From the NCBI GenBank assembly GCA_003552565.1, contig PUNB01000056.1, positions 1 to 6,488 on the forward strand: a DNA stretch of 6,488 nt, given 5' to 3'. The notes beneath the pieces are model-generated. The model was not told the origin of the DNA. It saw nothing but the letters and a program-made list of their open reading frames with translations, and did not search any database. Both the position numbers and the translations under genes were made by a program. This DNA comes from Lentisphaerota bacterium. Lineage in GTDB: Bacteria > Verrucomicrobiota > Lentisphaeria > Oligosphaerales > PUNB01. Shown here one piece after another: positions 4,997 through 6,488 of this stretch (the stretch's first letter is position 1; every line of letters begins with the position of its first letter).

Positions 4997-6374
4997 ATTG
5001 TTTATTTTTCAACATTTCATTCGCGACAATCACCCCGTAATTCACCGCTCCCAGCCAGCCGGACATAATAATTCCCACCGAACCTGCATGATAAAGTCCG
5101 TTGATCTGTTTCGGCAGACCGGCACTGTAATCAAGCCCCTCGAACTTGGTTCCGAAGGAGGCGCCATTTTCATGCAGGGTATATCGCTTGAATGTCCACG
5201 GTGTGGCGGCCTCCGTGTAATCGCAAATCTTGCGGATGTTCGGAACGTATTTTTCAAAAGCATCCAGAGTATCTTCGATCAGCTGTCGCTTGTGGCGGCG
5301 ATAGGTTTTCCGATCAAGCCCGGCCCAGTCTTCGTAGCGAGCATTCATCGAAGCAACGACGGTGTACTGGTCGGTTCCCGGGCGCATAGAAGGATAGTAA
5401 ACCGAGTAGGTCCGGCTTGAGACCTCTTTTGCCGTTATCGCGTCGGCATCGAAGACCGGATGAGTAGAGGAGAATAGCAAGTCACCAATATAATCCAGTT
5501 TTTCGCCGGGCTTGATACCGATATAAACCTGCGCACTGCTGTTGCTCATCCTCAATTCTTTAATTCCTTGACTGAAAGCGGGATCAAAATGTTCCAGCCC
5601 AACCAGGTCGCGAGCGGTTCTCAACAGATTACCATTGGATAATACCATGTCGGCGGCGATTTCCCGACCGTTAATCACCGCTCCAGCGGTCCTGCCATTC
5701 TCTATCGTAATTTTCTCCGCCAGGGCGTTCTTTTCAACATCGACACCACTGCTTCTCAAGCTTTCCTCCATCATCTGAATCAAACATTCAGTGCCGCCGC
5801 GGAAAGTGAATACGCCCTTGTTCATAAAATTGCTGAAGACAATTCCGTAACTGACCGCCGGCTCATCCAAAGTCGAACCGTTGGCGTAAGTAATCGGCTC
5901 CATCAGCAACCTCCAGACATCCTCGCGGCCGGGGAAAAACCGCTCAAACAATTGCCTTACGTTCTCTTTCCTATCCTCATAGTAATTCATCCCGGCCAAA
6001 GCATTGAAAAAATTATTTACGGTCTCTTGCTCAATGGAGAACTTTTCCTGAAGAATCTTCTGAAAGTCCGGTTTGTCAAAAACCGTGCTGAGCTGGAACT
6101 GCGGATTATCAAAACGAATGGATTGCACCTGTTCAATCCTATCCGCGAATTCCTTGCCCCAGTACTTACGAAAGCTTTTCTTCATCCCCGCTGGGAAACC
6201 GTGCAGAGCCACATCCAGCACATGACTTTTACGCTGGAAAAAAGCCGCCAGTCCTCCCAGCTGCGAATGCTGCTCCGCCAGCAGTACTGAACAGCCGTTG
6301 CGGGCTAAATGGTTGGCGGCGGTCATACCCGCCAGGCCGCCGCCGATAACTATCACATCATACCTGTCCTGCAT
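4995..6374 (-). CDS. NAD(P)/FAD-dependent oxidoreductase, CrtI/phytoene-desaturase-like
   Basis: This 459-residue flavoprotein has an N-terminal Rossmann FAD-binding motif, DVIVIGGGLAGMTAANHLAR (6-25), then Glu34 for ribose contact and LGG (39-41). The CrtI-type C-terminal FAD motif is GLYHAGSVGIIMSGWLGAVN (426-445), followed by YGVIVANEM. The family includes phytoene desaturases, carotenoid isomerases and retinol saturases. The substrate here cannot be read from sequence, and no crtB or other carotenoid gene is visible. I chose the ATG at 6374 because AGGA (6382-6385) lies 7 nt upstream and the Rossmann strand begins right after it. An in-frame ATG at 6446 would add 24 residues without a ribosome site and overlap the upstream frame by 89 nt. 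The stop lies 12 nt before the preferred hisI ATG, so the genes are probably co-transcribed. Confidence 0.88.
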   Translation of the reverse strand: MQDRYDVIVIGGGLAGMTAANHLARNGCSVLLAEQHSQLGGLAAFFQRKSHVLDVALHGFPAGMKKSFRKYWGKEFADRIEQVQSIRFDNPQFQLSTVFDKPDFQKILQEKFSIEQETVNNFFNALAGMNYYEDRKENVRQLFERFFPGREDVWRLLMEPITYANGSTLDEPAVSYGIVFSNFMNKGVFTFRGGTECLIQMMEESLRSSGVDVEKNALAEKITIENGRTAGAVINGREIAADMVLSNGNLLRTARDLVGLEHFDPAFSQGIKELRMSNSSAQVYIGIKPGEKLDYIGDLLFSSTHPVFDADAITAKEVSSRTYSVYYPSMRPGTDQYTVVASMNARYEDWAGLDRKTYRRHKRQLIEDTLDAFEKYVPNIRKICDYTEAATPWTFKRYTLHENGASFGTKFEGLDYSAGLPKQINGLYHAGSVGIIMSGWLGAVNYGVIVANEMLKNKQ

Positions 6375-6488
6375 CTGCATTTCCTGTCTTATTAATAGAG
6401 GGCTCTTCTTCGTCGCCAATCCGGATAACCGAGCGGTCGAGAACATTGATAAAGTAATATCTGAAGAAGAACTTCACAACCGCCAGAA
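6358..6488 (-). CDS. C-terminal fragment of an unidentified gene, cut by the window edge
   Basis: A reading frame enters from the right edge and runs 42 full codons to a TGA at 6358-6360, overlapping the start of the FAD oxidoreductase gene by 17 nt. The visible peptide begins LAVVKFFFRYYFINVLDR, continues SVIRIGDEEEPSINK and ends NADAGQV. It thus has a hydrophobic, aromatic-rich segment followed by a charged, flexible tail, as at the cytoplasmic end of a membrane-associated protein. Third codon positions over the first 30 codons favour G or C, as in the neighbouring genes. The overlap is typical of genes in one operon. I do not recognise the family. A second open frame in this stretch (31 codons, rich in arginine and cysteine) looks less natural. 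Confidence 0.5.
   Translation of the reverse strand, partial: LAVVKFFFRYYFINVLDRSVIRIGDEEEPSINKTGNADAGQV

Noticed and set aside
6375..6446. An N-terminal extension of the oxidoreductase from the ATG at 6446.
   Set aside because: It has no ribosome binding site, puts 24 extra residues before the Rossmann strand, and would overlap the upstream frame by 89 nt.

Overview
The window reads as chromosomal sequence from a Gram-negative-type bacterium with moderate G+C. Every supported gene lies on the minus strand. The strongest clue to the organism is the style of the non-coding DNA: AATTC-rich inverted repeats, GGAGCTTCCAGCTCC-type hairpins and GTACGAGTACGTG-type arms. I associate this mixture with uncultured PVC-group genomes (Kiritimatiellota/Lentisphaerota) and some other environmental lineages. 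That is an impression from the repeats and from the gene types (UgpC/MalK ATPase, AraC regulator, long NfeD), not a demonstrated assignment.

Right-hand block (3127-6488, read leftwards). A tightly packed probable operon holds, in transcription order: the C-terminal end of an unidentified gene cut by the window edge; a CrtI/phytoene-desaturase-like FAD oxidoreductase; hisI (phosphoribosyl-AMP cyclohydrolase of histidine synthesis); and a long-form NfeD membrane serine protease. Junctions are overlaps or gaps of about 12 nt, so the genes are probably co-transcribed although their roles look unrelated. The SPFH (flotillin/stomatin-like) partner often found beside long NfeD is not in the window.

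Middle block (1999-3126). About 1.1 kb without a supported gene. The first part (2000-2130) is an AT-rich leader with a likely promoter and a strong Shine-Dalgarno site for the ABC ATPase gene. The rest is a mosaic of short repeats. It contains a 180-bp palindrome-bearing element with GACCCC/GGGGTC ends and a 6-bp AACCTA direct repeat on both sides, like a small non-autonomous transposon. Next to it is a second element with similar ends but an unrelated internal palindrome. Then come two copies of a 28-bp repeat built on a hairpin, with GC-rich companion hairpins, and a GTAC-rich inverted repeat.

Left-hand block (1-1998, read leftwards). A two-gene operon encodes a MalK/UgpC-type sugar-transporter ATPase and an AraC-family regulator whose ATG lies 2 nt after the ATPase stop. 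No permease or binding protein is present, so the ATPase may serve transporters encoded elsewhere. The regulator's stop codon lies inside an 18-bp perfect tandem duplication, which is part of a short repeat also seen twice in the middle block.

The most unusual material is the repeat mosaic. The protein genes belong to known families.
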